Below, piece after piece: positions 40,838-50,564 of a stretch of DNA of 64,000 bases (its first letter is position 1; each line of letters begins with the position of its first letter). Under the pieces are notes generated by a model. The model made no database searches. It saw only the letters and a program-made list of their open reading frames with translations, and had not been told where the DNA came from. Source of the DNA: Cupriavidus metallidurans CH34 (GTDB taxonomy: Bacteria; Pseudomonadota; Gammaproteobacteria; Burkholderiales; Burkholderiaceae); the NCBI RefSeq assembly GCF_000196015.1, contig NC_007974.2, forward strand, positions 1,054,001 to 1,118,000, in the 5' to 3' direction. The position numbers and the translations under genes were made by a program.

Positions 40838-43252
40838 TCAGAAGCTGGCAGTTACTGAGACCAATGCGACCCGTGGATCAGCTTGAGCCAGCCCTCCGTA
40901 GGCATCAACGGCGGCCCATCCTCGTCTTCCCAGAACGTTGCGAATGGCAAGACGCACTGTCGCGGGGTAGCGCGCGCCACTCACGCGATATCGCATTCCC
41001 AGGTCCCAGCGAATCCACGATGGCACAAGCTGAGTATTCGCCGCATCCACATACTGCGCACCGTTGCTAGAGACGGCAGTGACCAGCGTCAGGCCTGGAA
41101 TCTGGCGGACGTCCCATTCCGCGCCAAGATTGAGTTGCCACGATGGCACGCCGACCGGGGTCTTTCCAGACAGCGTTGGACTCCCCGAGATCGTCGCGTC
41201 GAGCCACATCGCACCGGCGTTGACGCGCACGCCGGGCAGCAACTCGTGTCGTACGCCAAGTTCCAGTCCGCGGTTACGCTGCTCGCCGTCGACCGCAAAA
41301 CTCGCCCCACTCATCACGCCAACAGGCCTGCTGATCTGGAAAGCGCTGATGGTCGCTTCAAGGTCTTGCCGCGCGAGCCTGACCCCGGCCTCGTACTGGG
41401 TAGAACGGTAAGGTGCCATCACCTCCCCTGCGTTTGCCGCGCTTGTCGGCGCGACATCTCCTTTGCTGAGTCCGTCAATGCGGTGCGCGTAGAGTGATAC
41501 GGCCTGGTTCGGCTTAAACACGATACCGAGCAGAGGGGCTAACGCACCCGCATCGTAGTGCTCGATCACAACGCCTTCCGGGTTGAAGTTGTCGGAACGA
41601 ATGAGCTGATAGCGAAATCCGGCCGTCAACTGCAAGGACTCATCCCTTGTCGATACCGTGTCGACTAGGGACAACCCTGTCAGGTACGTCGACGACACCT
41701 TGGGCACGCTGGCGGGATCGGCAATCGACTGGGGAGGTAGCGGCACCGGATCGTAGAGATTGGTAAGCGACGTGATCGCAGAGCTCACGAGTCCGCGATT
41801 GAGCCGGTCCCTGTAGCCGCTGGCCGACAGTGCAATACGATGCGTCATCGGGCCGATGGCAACCCGCCATCGCATACCGGCTTCGGCGCTAGTGCGTGCC
41901 ACGTCGAATCGGTAGTTCGTATCGGATACGGATACGTCTCCCGCCTCGTTGATGATCGTCGGCGTGATGGCGAAAACGCGCGCCACGCGTGTGCGGCCAC
42001 CTCCGACGTGGGCGAACACCTGCGTGTTCTCGTCAACGTCGTAGGCAACCCGCGCCAATGTCGCGCCATCATGGATTTCCGAAGACTCCCATGGCTGAGA
42101 TATGTTGCGATGGCCGTCCGGCGCCGCTGGCACGTCGATACCCGCAACGATATGCAGCAGCCGGAACGGCGCCGATATCCGCTCATACTGGGCGATGACA
42201 TCGAGGCTCGCGCGCAACTGACTGCCGCGATAGTCGAAAGCCAGCGCCCCTGAGCCGGCATCGCGATGCTGGTTGTCCAGAGCGGTATCACCACCGCGGT
42301 AGCCACCATTGAAGCGAATGCCGAACGCACGGTCGCCGCCGAGGCGCCTGCCCACATCGATGTTCGCGCCAAACTGGGACAACGAGCCATAGTCCGCAGC
42401 AGCCTCGGTCACGTCCGCGTCCCCTGCCCTCTTCGGCACGATGTTGATGGCGCCGCCCACGCTGCCGCCAGGTGACATGCCGTAGAGCAGTGTGGCGGGG
42501 CCCTTGATCAGCTCCACCCGCTCGACGTACCCCGTCGCAACGCGATAGTTGGACGCGATGCCGTAGACGCCATCGAACGCAATTTCACCGAAGTTGCCGT
42601 TGCTGTACGGAAATCCGCGAATCGTGAAGGCGTCGAGAATGCCGCCCGGCTTGCTGACCGAGCGTACCGAAGCATCGTTATCCACGACATCGGCCACGCT
42701 ATACGCCTGCTGGTCCCGGATCTCGCGCGCGTCGAAAACCCGGGTACTGACTGGCGAGTCCATGCCGCCTATGCTTCCCAAGGCTCCCAGATTCACGGTG
42801 CCGGCGATTCCATGACCGGCTTCCGTGCCCTGCGACACATCAGCGCGATAGGCTTGGCCGACTACAGTCACCGTGGGCAATGTCTGCGCGGCTTCCGCCT
42901 GCGTGTCGACGGCAGAGGTCTTGCGAATCAGATACCCTCCATCGCGCAGGTCGACGGCGTAATAGCCAGTCTCGTGGAGCAGGATCCTGATGCCGTCGGC
43001 AATCGTATGCGGCCCCGTCAGCCCCGCGCTGTGCAGCTTCCGCAGCGCGTCGGCATCGAAGGCCAGGTCCATCTTCGATGCCGTGGCGAACTGTATGAGC
43101 ACCACGTCCAGCGGACCGGGTGGTATCGAGTAGGTGCGAGCCTCGGCCGCCGCCCGTTGCACGGAACCAGCTGCCGGACAGTCCCGGGCATCCAGGATGA
43201 TAGCCGTCGCGAGGATGATCCCAACCAGGATCTGGCGGCAGCCTATCTGCAT
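40838..43252 (-). CDS. TonB-dependent siderophore receptor with STN signalling domain (FpvA/FecA type)
   Basis: 804 residues. A signal peptide (ILVGIILATAIIL) is followed by a secretin/TonB short N-terminal (STN) domain, ARTYSIPPGPLDVVLIQFATASKMDLAFDADALRKL, then the plug with the TonB box region TLPTVTVVG and QDQAYSVADVV-like segment DQQAYSVADVVDNDASVR, FTIRGFPYSNG and GPATLLYGMSPGGSVGGAINIV, and a 22-stranded barrel ending in Phe. The STN domain lets it signal siderophore binding to an anti-sigma factor. It is the last gene of the fec-like operon, ten bases after the second receptor. Confidence 0.93.
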   Translation of the reverse strand: MQIGCRQILVGIILATAIILDARDCPAAGSVQRAAAEARTYSIPPGPLDVVLIQFATASKMDLAFDADALRKLHSAGLTGPHTIADGIRILLHETGYYAVDLRDGGYLIRKTSAVDTQAEAAQTLPTVTVVGQAYRADVSQGTEAGHGIAGTVNLGALGSIGGMDSPVSTRVFDAREIRDQQAYSVADVVDNDASVRSVSKPGGILDAFTIRGFPYSNGNFGEIAFDGVYGIASNYRVATGYVERVELIKGPATLLYGMSPGGSVGGAINIVPKRAGDADVTEAAADYGSLSQFGANIDVGRRLGGDRAFGIRFNGGYRGGDTALDNQHRDAGSGALAFDYRGSQLRASLDVIAQYERISAPFRLLHIVAGIDVPAAPDGHRNISQPWESSEIHDGATLARVAYDVDENTQVFAHVGGGRTRVARVFAITPTIINEAGDVSVSDTNYRFDVARTSAEAGMRWRVAIGPMTHRIALSASGYRDRLNRGLVSSAITSLTNLYDPVPLPPQSIADPASVPKVSSTYLTGLSLVDTVSTRDESLQLTAGFRYQLIRSDNFNPEGVVIEHYDAGALAPLLGIVFKPNQAVSLYAHRIDGLSKGDVAPTSAANAGEVMAPYRSTQYEAGVRLARQDLEATISAFQISRPVGVMSGASFAVDGEQRNRGLELGVRHELLPGVRVNAGAMWLDATISGSPTLSGKTPVGVPSWQLNLGAEWDVRQIPGLTLVTAVSSNGAQYVDAANTQLVPSWIRWDLGMRYRVSGARYPATVRLAIRNVLGRRGWAAVDAYGGLAQADPRVALVSVTASF

Positions 43253-43262
43253 CGACCCTGCA

Positions 43263-45497
43263 TCAGAAGTCCACCGTCACCGAGCCGAGGAACGTGCGCG
43301 GTGCGCCCTGCGAGATCGTGCTGTAAGAAGCCACGCCCGACCAGTAATGCTTGTCGAAGGCATTGATGACCGTGGCCCGGAACGTGGTGGTCTTGCCCGA
43401 CACCTTCGTCCGGTAGCGAGCCCCAACGTCGACGGTGGTCCACGACGGCACCGACTGCGTGTTGGCCTGGTTGACGTAGGTGCGACCCGTGTAGTTGAGC
43501 GCGCCAGTCAACGTCAGGCCCTGCAGCCAGGGCAGGTCCCATTCGGCGCCAAGATTGGCCATGAAGTCCGGTACGCCCACCGGCCGGTTGCCCTGCGTCG
43601 CAGTGCTATTGGTCTTGGTCAGCTTGCCGTCCAGCCAGGTAATGCCGCCCAGCAGCCGAACACGCCGCACCACTTCGCCAGAGACAGTCAGCTCCAGCCC
43701 CTGATTTCGTTGTTCGCTGTCCACAGCGTAAACCGTGCCGAACAACTGGCCGCTCGGCTTGGTCATGCGGAAGGCTGCCAGCGTGGCCATGATGGATCCG
43801 GCATCGACCTTGACGCCGACCTCTTGCTGCTTCGTCTTGTAGGGGGCGAATACCTGACCTGCATTCGAAGCAGTGGCCGGTGCGATATCACCCTTGCTCA
43901 GCCCCTCGACATAGTTCGCATAGAAGGAAACATTGCGCCATGGCCTGAAGACGATGCCGGCCAGCGGCGTCACAGCGTTCTCGTCATACGAGGACGACTT
44001 TGCGCCGGTTGCGGTGTTGTAGTTGTTCGACTCGACCTGTTGATACCGCAAGCCAAGCGTCAGGGCCACGCGATCATCCATGGTGCTGACCGTGTCGACC
44101 ACGGCTACGCCGGAGAGCGTGGAATCCGACACCTTTGGAACAAAGCTCGGCGGCGCGATCGACTGCTCGGGGCTCACCACCGGGTGGTAGATATTCGAGC
44201 GGACCGGCGTTCCCGCGACGTTGGCGTTGGCAATACGATCCGAATAGAGATTGCCCTGCAACGCAAGTGCATGCTTGACCGGACCGGTGTCGAACTTCGC
44301 GCGCACGCCGGTATCGAACGACATCCGGTTGATCTGAAACCTCCAGTTTTGCACTGCGGCGGAAGTATCGCCTGCCGCGTTGAGGATTGTCGGGGTCTGG
44401 TCCGAGAGGCGGGACACGTCGGACCGCGTCCCGCCGGCATCGGCATAGACAGTGACGTTGTCCGCCACGTCATATTCGACGCGCAACAGCGTCGAGACGT
44501 CGTTGGACTTCCACCATCCCCAAGGCTGCGTGACGTTACGCCGACCATCGGGTGCCGCCGGCACTTCGATGCCAGGAGCCACCAGAAACGGGCGCGTCGG
44601 CGCATCGATCCACTGGTACTGCTCGATCAGGTCGAGCGATGCCCGCAGACGGTCGCCGTGATAGTCAAGCGATACGGCCGCCACCTCGCTGCGTGACTTC
44701 TGGTCGTCCAGCGGCGTGGGCCCCTGGCGGTGCAAGCCATTGAAGCGAACGCCCCACTCCTTGTCGTTGCCCCAGCGACGGCTCAAGTCAACGGCCCCGC
44801 CCACTTGGGCGTCCGACGCATAGTCGAGCGTGAAGCGTGTCAGGTCCGTGGCACCCGCCCGCTTGGGAACGAGGTTCACCACGCCCCCCACACCGCTGTT
44901 GGGCGACATCCCGTAGAGCATCGCGGCCGGCCCCTTGAGGACCTCGACGCGCTCCATGTATTCAGGAAAGAGATGGTAGTTCGGCGAAACGCCATACACG
45001 CCGTCGAACGCGACTTCCGACAGGTTGCCTTCATTGATCGGGAAGCCGCGAATCATGAACGAGTCGGTGACACCGCCAGTCTGGCCGGTGAAACGAATCG
45101 AAGGGTCCGCGTTGAGCACGTCGGCCAGGGTCACGGCCTGTTGATCCTCGATGCGCTGGGCCGTGTAGCTGGTGGTGGAGAACGGGGTATCCAGGCTGCC
45201 ACGGTTGCCGAGCATCCCGAGGCGGCCGCCGCGCGCGGTTTGCCCGCCCGCATAGGCTGCCGGGAGATCGGTGGAATCACTGGCGGCCACGGCGCTCACC
45301 GTCACTGCAGGAAGGGTGGTTTCCGGAGCCTTGTCCGTGGAAGTCTGCGCGATGGCGTTGATCGACATGCCACCCGAGCCGACGGCAAGACAGAGCATCG
45401 CCTGATGGAGCGCGGCAGCAAGTGGCTTGGGCGAAGGGAGGCATGCGGACTGGGTGCTGGTGCGGGATGACAGATGGCGGGATCGGTGTGACGACAT
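43263..45497 (-). CDS. TonB-dependent siderophore receptor without STN domain
   Basis: About 744 residues from ATG at 45497; an upstream in-frame start at 45569 is unlikely. A long signal region ends near SINAIAQTS; no STN domain precedes the TonB box (TLPAVTVSAV). Plug and barrel are closely related to the next receptor: QQAVTLADVLNADPSIR, FMIRGFPINEGNLSEV, GPAAMLYGMSPNSGVGGVVNLV. It ends in VDF, a good outer-membrane insertion signal. It would import a ferric siderophore (ligand unknown) but cannot signal through FecR by itself. It looks like a duplication of the neighbouring receptor. Confidence 0.92.
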   Translation of the reverse strand: MSSHRSRHLSSRTSTQSACLPSPKPLAAALHQAMLCLAVGSGGMSINAIAQTSTDKAPETTLPAVTVSAVAASDSTDLPAAYAGGQTARGGRLGMLGNRGSLDTPFSTTSYTAQRIEDQQAVTLADVLNADPSIRFTGQTGGVTDSFMIRGFPINEGNLSEVAFDGVYGVSPNYHLFPEYMERVEVLKGPAAMLYGMSPNSGVGGVVNLVPKRAGATDLTRFTLDYASDAQVGGAVDLSRRWGNDKEWGVRFNGLHRQGPTPLDDQKSRSEVAAVSLDYHGDRLRASLDLIEQYQWIDAPTRPFLVAPGIEVPAAPDGRRNVTQPWGWWKSNDVSTLLRVEYDVADNVTVYADAGGTRSDVSRLSDQTPTILNAAGDTSAAVQNWRFQINRMSFDTGVRAKFDTGPVKHALALQGNLYSDRIANANVAGTPVRSNIYHPVVSPEQSIAPPSFVPKVSDSTLSGVAVVDTVSTMDDRVALTLGLRYQQVESNNYNTATGAKSSSYDENAVTPLAGIVFRPWRNVSFYANYVEGLSKGDIAPATASNAGQVFAPYKTKQQEVGVKVDAGSIMATLAAFRMTKPSGQLFGTVYAVDSEQRNQGLELTVSGEVVRRVRLLGGITWLDGKLTKTNSTATQGNRPVGVPDFMANLGAEWDLPWLQGLTLTGALNYTGRTYVNQANTQSVPSWTTVDVGARYRTKVSGKTTTFRATVINAFDKHYWSGVASYSTISQGAPRTFLGSVTVDF

Positions 45498-45600
45498 GGT
45501 TGCGAAGTCCAGAGCGGATTGAAGAGGGTTCCTACAATCCAAGCCGGACAGGTCGCCCAATCCCCTCAATTCATCTCGATTTTTTTCACATCACCCTGTC

Positions 45601-46587
45601 TCAGGCATGCACCCTGGGCCCGACGCGAACCCAGTAGCGCGTGAAGTACGACACCCGGATTGGCAGCGCCTTCTCCAGAAAACGCAGCGTGCGATCCGTA
45701 TCGTCGATGCGGTACGCACCCGAGATGACCAGATCCGCCACGGCGGGATCGCAATCGATGCGCCCGTGGCGATAGCGGGCCAGCTCCGCAAGCACGTCGG
45801 CCAGGCGCATGTTGCTGCCGGATAGCAGCCCGTTGGCCCAGCTGTCGGGCGACAGCGCGGCGGCATCGCTCAATGCGCTCGTGTCCTGCGTCATCGTCCA
45901 GGTCGTGCCCGGTGTGGCAACGGCTTGCGATGGCGCTTTGCCGTCGTGCAGCGCGACCGCGCCCTGCTGCACGCTGACACACGCGCGATCCGCTTCGAGC
46001 CGCACCGCGAAACGTGTTCCGAGCGCGCGCATCGCGCCGAACGGCGTTTGCACACGGAATGGCCGCGCTGCGTCGCCGTCGTGCCCAGTCGTGACCAGAA
46101 TCTCGCCACGCCGAAGCAACACGTCGCGATGTTGGCCATCGAAGCGAATATCGAGGGCGGTCTCGGTGTTGAGCACGACGACCGTGCCATCTTCCAGCGC
46201 CAGCCTGCGTTGCTCGCCCACGCCGGTATGCACGTCGGCGGCCCAGCTTCTCCATGGCGATTCGCGATAGGCCATGGACAACCCAAACGCCGATACGCCA
46301 CCCAGAGCCAGCAACTTGATCGCCTGGCGGCGCCCTGCCTGGCGGCGGCCGCGAATGGTCTCGGCGTTGCGGAGCGTCTCCACAGCCAGCGTCGCCGGCA
46401 CACGGGGGAATCCATCGCGTAGTGATTGGATGCGTTGCCATGCCAGCCGGTGCCGGGGATCCGCGCCCTCCCAGACCAGAAAGCGCTGGCGCATCTCGTC
46501 GCTGGGTTCATTGAACAGCAGGCGGATGGCCCAATCAATGGCCGCATCAATGACTTCTGACGGCAAATCGGCTTGCGAACTGGACAT
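45601..46587 (-). CDS. FecR-like anti-sigma factor
   Basis: 328 residues. The N-terminal cytoplasmic domain (DLPSEVIDAAIDWAIRLLFNEPSDEMRQRFLVWEGADPRHRLAWQRIQ) is the DUF4880 sigma-binding helix bundle with W-x-x-W-like aromatic residues. A single hydrophobic segment (AIKLLALGGVSAFGLSM) crosses the membrane, followed by the periplasmic FecR domain with TGVGEQRRLALEDGTVVVLNTETALDI and LRRGEILVTTGHD, and a C-terminal STN-like part (ARYRHGRIDCDPAVADLVISGAYR). It transmits the receptor signal to the adjacent sigma factor. Confidence 0.93.
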   Translation of the reverse strand: MSSSQADLPSEVIDAAIDWAIRLLFNEPSDEMRQRFLVWEGADPRHRLAWQRIQSLRDGFPRVPATLAVETLRNAETIRGRRQAGRRQAIKLLALGGVSAFGLSMAYRESPWRSWAADVHTGVGEQRRLALEDGTVVVLNTETALDIRFDGQHRDVLLRRGEILVTTGHDGDAARPFRVQTPFGAMRALGTRFAVRLEADRACVSVQQGAVALHDGKAPSQAVATPGTTWTMTQDTSALSDAAALSPDSWANGLLSGSNMRLADVLAELARYRHGRIDCDPAVADLVISGAYRIDDTDRTLRFLEKALPIRVSYFTRYWVRVGPRVHA

Positions 46588-46614
46588 CTTTGCGCCCTGT
46601 GCTTGTGCCGGTTG

Positions 46615-47115
46615 CTAAGCGCCGAACTGCAACGCGTAGCATCGGCGCAGCGCCTGGCTGATGTACCGCTCGACGGTCGCCAGCGACATGCCAATGCGCT
46701 CCGCGATCTGCGGGCAAGTCAGGCCGTCGAGCTGCGCCAGCAGGAATGCCGTGCGCGCGTTCGGCTTCAGCGTATCGAGCATCTGATCGATCTCGATCAA
46801 CGTCTGCAGGAAGTGCAGACGGCTTTCGGGCGATGGCGTATGTGCTTCCGGCAATTGAGCCAGCGTCTCCAGCCATGCTTGCTCAAGTTCCCGCCGCCGC
46901 CAGAAATCGATGACCAGCCCATTGGCAATGGTGCCCAGGTAGGTGCGCGGCTCACGGATCTCGACGACTTTCCTGTGAAGCACCCTGACGAATACATCCT
47001 GGGCGATGTCCGCCGCATCGCATGCATTGCCGATCTTTCGCAACAGCCAGCCTTGCAGCCATGCGTGATGCCGGCTGTAAAGGACATCGACCTGCGAACG
47101 GGTACCTGGATCCAT
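46615..47115 (-). CDS. ECF sigma factor, FecI type
   Basis: 166 residues from MDPGTRSQVDVLYSRHHAWLQGWLLRKIG. Sigma region 2 is GNACDAADIAQDVFVRVLHRK with the polymerase-binding helix and the -10 recognition part around EPRTYLGTIANGLVID; region 4 is LDTLKPNARTAFLLAQLDGLTCPQIAERIGMSLATVERYISQALR. It directs transcription of the TonB receptor genes when the siderophore binds. The FecR-like gene follows after 27 bases. An adjacent GTG codon three bases upstream is an alternative start. Confidence 0.93.
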   Translation of the reverse strand: MDPGTRSQVDVLYSRHHAWLQGWLLRKIGNACDAADIAQDVFVRVLHRKVVEIREPRTYLGTIANGLVIDFWRRRELEQAWLETLAQLPEAHTPSPESRLHFLQTLIEIDQMLDTLKPNARTAFLLAQLDGLTCPQIAERIGMSLATVERYISQALRRCYALQFGA

Positions 47116-47668
47116 CACGACTACCTCATCTCACCGCAGCGGGTGTCATCAGGTCTTCCAGGACATACGCCGCCAACTGACGGCGCCCCGCTATGGACGA
47201 GCTGATTGAGATCCCAAGCCTGATAGGCAGGAAAAACGGCAAGTAGAAGAGGCAACCTGGTGAACATAGACACTGCGGCGGGCACCGCCGTGCTGCACGG
47301 CGGTTCAGGAATTTCGGATTCGCATCAGATGCAAATGTAACTTATTCTCACTTACGAAGAAAGAACGTTACTAGAGACACCGCCACATGTGTCGCATACG
47401 GCATATGAAATGCCTGGGACGTGACCAAACAAATGCTGCGCCAAGGCGAAACAGCACTGGCCACCGAATCGTCATACGTCGTCAAGAATTGGACACGGCA
47501 CCGCATTGGCGTGGTGAAGCCAATGGTCTACGCGCGCCTGATCGGCAGCGAAAAGACGTTTCAGGGCAAGACCCTGCCCCGCGATATCGTGCCAACTGGC
47601 AAACCCCTGGAATTTCGCGCGATCTTCAACGATGCGCCGCTTCCCGGCGCGGATGTGAGGCGTTCGCA
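47116..47668. other. intergenic region with a possible gene fragment
   Basis: About 550 bases without an intact gene. Around 47421-47660 on the plus strand a frame encodes YVVKNWTRHRIGVVKPMVYAR...LPRDIVPTGKPLEFRAIFNDAPLPGADV, which resembles part of a DUF4198-type periplasmic protein often found near TonB receptors (L-x-x-E-I-V-P-x-x-x-P...L-F-x-x-x-P-L-x-G-A-x-V). It has no proper start and breaks before its end, so it is at best a remnant. Confidence 0.35.
47333..47353 (-). promoter_or_regulatory. possible Fur box upstream of the fecI-like gene
   Basis: Read toward the sigma gene, AAGTGAGAATAAGTTACATT resembles the AT-rich hexamer pattern of Fur sites (GAGAAT...ATT). It is about 220 bases upstream of the start codon, rather far, so this is only a candidate. 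Confidence 0.35.
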
Positions 47669-47694
47669 CGCGAGGTCGTGCACGACCTCGCGTC
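47669..47694. promoter_or_regulatory. perfect 26-bp palindrome
   Basis: The half ACGCGAGGTCGTG is followed directly by its exact reverse complement. It lies 104 bases beyond the stop of the leftward Bug gene and could fold as a long hairpin without loop or act as an operator. No T-tract follows on either side. Confidence 0.6.
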
Positions 47695-47797
47695 TGATTG
47701 CTGGAAAAGCCACCACGGGCCACTGGCGGCCATGGGCTGGGACCTCTCCTCCAAACATCGGAACGTGTCCGATAAACCGCGCGTGATCCGACGGTGT

Positions 47798-48781
47798 TCA
47801 GTCGAGCTGGATATGGGCGTCCTGCACGATCTTGGCCCACTTGGGCATATCACCCGAGACCACCGCCGCCAGTTCCTGCGGCGCCGACCCGACCGGTTGC
47901 AGGCCCATACCCGCCAGCTTCTGGCTGATTTCAGGCAGCTTGACGATCCGCGCCACCTCGGCGGCCATACGGCTGGTCACGTCTTTCGGCGCATTGGCGG
48001 GCAGGAACAGCGCAAACCATCCGCTAGGCTCAAATCCAGGCAAACCCTGCTCCGCGAACGTCGGCACGTTCGGAATCGCCTTGTAGCGCTGGGTACCGGT
48101 AATGCCCAGGATCTTGAATTTGCCGCTGGTCAGGTACGGATACGCCGATGTCACATCGACGAAAGCCGAATCCACCTGGCCGCCGAGCAGATCGTTGAGC
48201 AAGGGCGCAGCCCCCTTGTACGGAATATGTGTCAGTTCGACGCCGGTCTGCTGCCGTAGGAGCTCGCCGTGCAGATGCGACGAAGTCCCGTTGCCGTATG
48301 AACCGTAACTGAGCTTGCCGGCCTTGGCCAGCGCGATGAATTCACGTAGCGTGCTGGCCGGAACACGGTTGGGCACGACAAACAGGTCGGACGATTTGGC
48401 AATCAGCGAGACCGGCGTGAAATCCTTGTTCACGTCATACGGCATACGCTTGTAGAGGCTGGGCGACTGGATCAGCGCGGTGATGGCCAGCAGCACCGTG
48501 TAGCCATCGGGCGCGGCCTTGGCCACGGTATCGTTGCCGAGCATGCCGCTGGCGCCGGGCTTGTTGTCAACGACCACGGGCTGGCCCCAGGCTTCGGCCA
48601 GCCGTTGGCCGATCATGCGGCCCACAGTATCGGTGCCGCCGCCGGCCGGATACGGCACGACCAGCCGTATCGGCTTGCTCGGGTAGCTGGGCTGGGCCAG
48701 TGCCTGGCCAACGCCGCCCAGCATGGCGGCGCCCGCCAGGGTGCCGGCTTGCGCCAGCCAGGTTCGTCTGCTCGTTTGCAT
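47798..48781 (-). CDS. Bug/TctC-family periplasmic substrate-binding protein
   Basis: 327 residues. The signal is Tat-like in layout (MQTSRRTWLAQAGTLAGAAMLGG) ending near ALAQ-P. The mature Bug fold begins YPSKPIRLVVPYPAGGGTDTVGRMIGQRLAEAWGQPVVVDNKPGASGMLG, with the two carboxylate-binding loops visible, and HIPYKGAAPLLNDLLGGQVDSAFVD. It should bind a carboxylate. It lies 75 bases downstream of the CoA-ligase stop on the same strand and probably belongs to that operon. The cognate TctA/TctB membrane genes are not in the window. Confidence 0.93.
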   Translation of the reverse strand: MQTSRRTWLAQAGTLAGAAMLGGVGQALAQPSYPSKPIRLVVPYPAGGGTDTVGRMIGQRLAEAWGQPVVVDNKPGASGMLGNDTVAKAAPDGYTVLLAITALIQSPSLYKRMPYDVNKDFTPVSLIAKSSDLFVVPNRVPASTLREFIALAKAGKLSYGSYGNGTSSHLHGELLRQQTGVELTHIPYKGAAPLLNDLLGGQVDSAFVDVTSAYPYLTSGKFKILGITGTQRYKAIPNVPTFAEQGLPGFEPSGWFALFLPANAPKDVTSRMAAEVARIVKLPEISQKLAGMGLQPVGSAPQELAAVVSGDMPKWAKIVQDAHIQLD

Positions 48782-48810
48782 GAAGCTGTCTCTCTCAAGA
48801 ACTGGATTCG

Positions 48811-48846
48811 GTACGCCGGATACGTCGGATACGCCGGATACACCGG
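48811..48846. repeat. 9-bp tandem repeat in intergenic gap
   Basis: About four imperfect units of CGGATACGC (variants with TACGTCGGA and TACACCGG) lie between the Bug gene and the ligase stop. Confidence 0.7.
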
Positions 48847-48856
48847 CCTCCCCCCC

Positions 48857-50551
48857 CTATGCCCGCATGGCGTCTTCCTGCAGCGCGCGCCACAGGATCT
48901 TGCCGGTGGCCGATTTGGGCAGCGCGTCCACGAACTCGACGATGCGCGGCACCTTGTAGGCCGCCAGACGCTCGCGGCACCAGGCCATGATGCGTTCCGC
49001 ATCGGCCTCCGGCGTGCCGCGCGATTCGGGGCGCAGCGCCACCACGGCCTTGACCGTTTCGCCGCGATGCTCATCGCGCGCGGCGATCACGCAGGCCTCG
49101 TGGATGGCCGGGTGGCCGTAGAGCAGGTTTTCCACCTCGGCCGGCCAGACCTTGAAGCCGGACGCGTTGATCATGCGCTTGAGGCGGTCGCGCATGAAGA
49201 AATAGCCTTCTTCATCCATGAAACCGAGGTCGCCGGTGCGTAGAAAGCGCTTGCCGGCGATTTCGATGAAGGATTCCGCATTGGCCTGCGGGTTGTTCCA
49301 GTAGCCCTGCATCACCTGACCGCCGTGGACGACGATCTCGCCGATCTCGCCCTGCGGCAGTTCGGCGAGCGATTCGGGGTCCACCACGCGGGCGTCCACG
49401 CCGAAGGTGGCAATGCCCAGGCACTCACGCTTGGGCTTCTGGCGCGGGTTGGACAGCAGGAACGACGCGGTCTCGGTCATGCCATAGGCCTCGACGTACG
49501 GCAGGCCGAAGCGTTCCTGCAACATATTGGCCACCGCGTCGGGCATGGCCGCGCCACCGCCACCCAGAAAAGCCAAGCTGGAAAGGTCACGCCGGGCCAC
49601 ATCGGGCTGCGCGAAAAAGTCCACCAGCATGGCCGGCGGCGCGCCCCAGGCCGAGACGCGGTAGCGCTCGATCAGATCGGCGGCAAGCGCGCGGTCCCAG
49701 CGCGGCATCAGCACCACGGTGGCACCCAGGTAGATCGGCGAATGCATGCAGTTCTGCATGCCCAGCAGGTGGAACATCGGCGCCACCGCGAGCACCACCG
49801 ATTCCGGCGAACTGCTGCGCCAGACTTGCGAGCCCACCGCGGAACTCATCATGGTGCCGTGGGTATGCATGCAGCCCTTGGGATTGCCCGTGGTGCCGGA
49901 GGTATATGCCAGCATGCAAAGCGTGTTGTAGCCAGCCTCGTGCGCGCGCGGACGCTGGCCAGCATTGCGCGCGGTGTCCCAGTCCACTGGCATGGCGCCA
50001 CCTGGGGCCGCGCGCGACGCGGGAGCAGGCTCGCGCAGCCAGGCCGGAACCGGCAGGCCACCATCGTCGCGCAGCATCCCCGCGTAGTGGTACGTGATCA
50101 CATGACGCAGCGCCTTGCCATGCAGCGACGCGACGCGCTCATACAATTCGCTGCCGCAGAACGCGGCCACCGCCCCGCTATCGGCAACCACATGCTCCAG
50201 TTCGGCTTCCAGCCACATCGGATTGGCTGGCACGACCACCGCCTCGGCACGCAGGATGGCGTAGTACGCCACGATGAACTGCGGGGCGTTCTGGCTGTAA
50301 AGCACTACCCTATCCCCGGGCTGAATGCCGCAGCTTTGCTGCAGATAGCCGGCCATCCGTTCGACGTCATCCAGCAGTTCCGCATAGGTGATCGCGGTGC
50401 CGAAATACTGGATCGCCGTCTTGCCGGGATAGCGCCGCGCGGCCACTTCCAGGTTGTGGAACAGGCTGGTCTGCGGCACATGCAGCGTGCCAGGCAGGCC
50501 GGCAGGCCAGGCGGGAGAACGGTAAGGCTGGGATGTACTGGCGGACTTCAT
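48857..50551 (-). CDS. AMP-dependent acyl-CoA synthetase/ligase
   Basis: About 564 residues from ATG at 50551 (MKSASTSQPYRSPAWP); a TTG start seven codons earlier would overlap the upstream gene. The adenylate-forming motifs are present: P-loop YTSGTTGNPKGCMHTHG, YGMTETAS, GEIVVHGGQVMQGYWNNP, FLRTGDLGFMDEEGYFFMRDRLKRMINASGFKVWPAEVE and the catalytic Lys in PKSATGKILWRAL. It couples a carboxylic acid to CoA with ATP. It lies between two Bug receptors, so its substrate is probably the imported acid. A medium/long-chain or aryl acid cannot be distinguished by reading. Confidence 0.92.
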   Translation of the reverse strand: MKSASTSQPYRSPAWPAGLPGTLHVPQTSLFHNLEVAARRYPGKTAIQYFGTAITYAELLDDVERMAGYLQQSCGIQPGDRVVLYSQNAPQFIVAYYAILRAEAVVVPANPMWLEAELEHVVADSGAVAAFCGSELYERVASLHGKALRHVITYHYAGMLRDDGGLPVPAWLREPAPASRAAPGGAMPVDWDTARNAGQRPRAHEAGYNTLCMLAYTSGTTGNPKGCMHTHGTMMSSAVGSQVWRSSSPESVVLAVAPMFHLLGMQNCMHSPIYLGATVVLMPRWDRALAADLIERYRVSAWGAPPAMLVDFFAQPDVARRDLSSLAFLGGGGAAMPDAVANMLQERFGLPYVEAYGMTETASFLLSNPRQKPKRECLGIATFGVDARVVDPESLAELPQGEIGEIVVHGGQVMQGYWNNPQANAESFIEIAGKRFLRTGDLGFMDEEGYFFMRDRLKRMINASGFKVWPAEVENLLYGHPAIHEACVIAARDEHRGETVKAVVALRPESRGTPEADAERIMAWCRERLAAYKVPRIVEFVDALPKSATGKILWRALQEDAMRA

Positions 50552-50564
50552 GTCAGGCAAAGGC

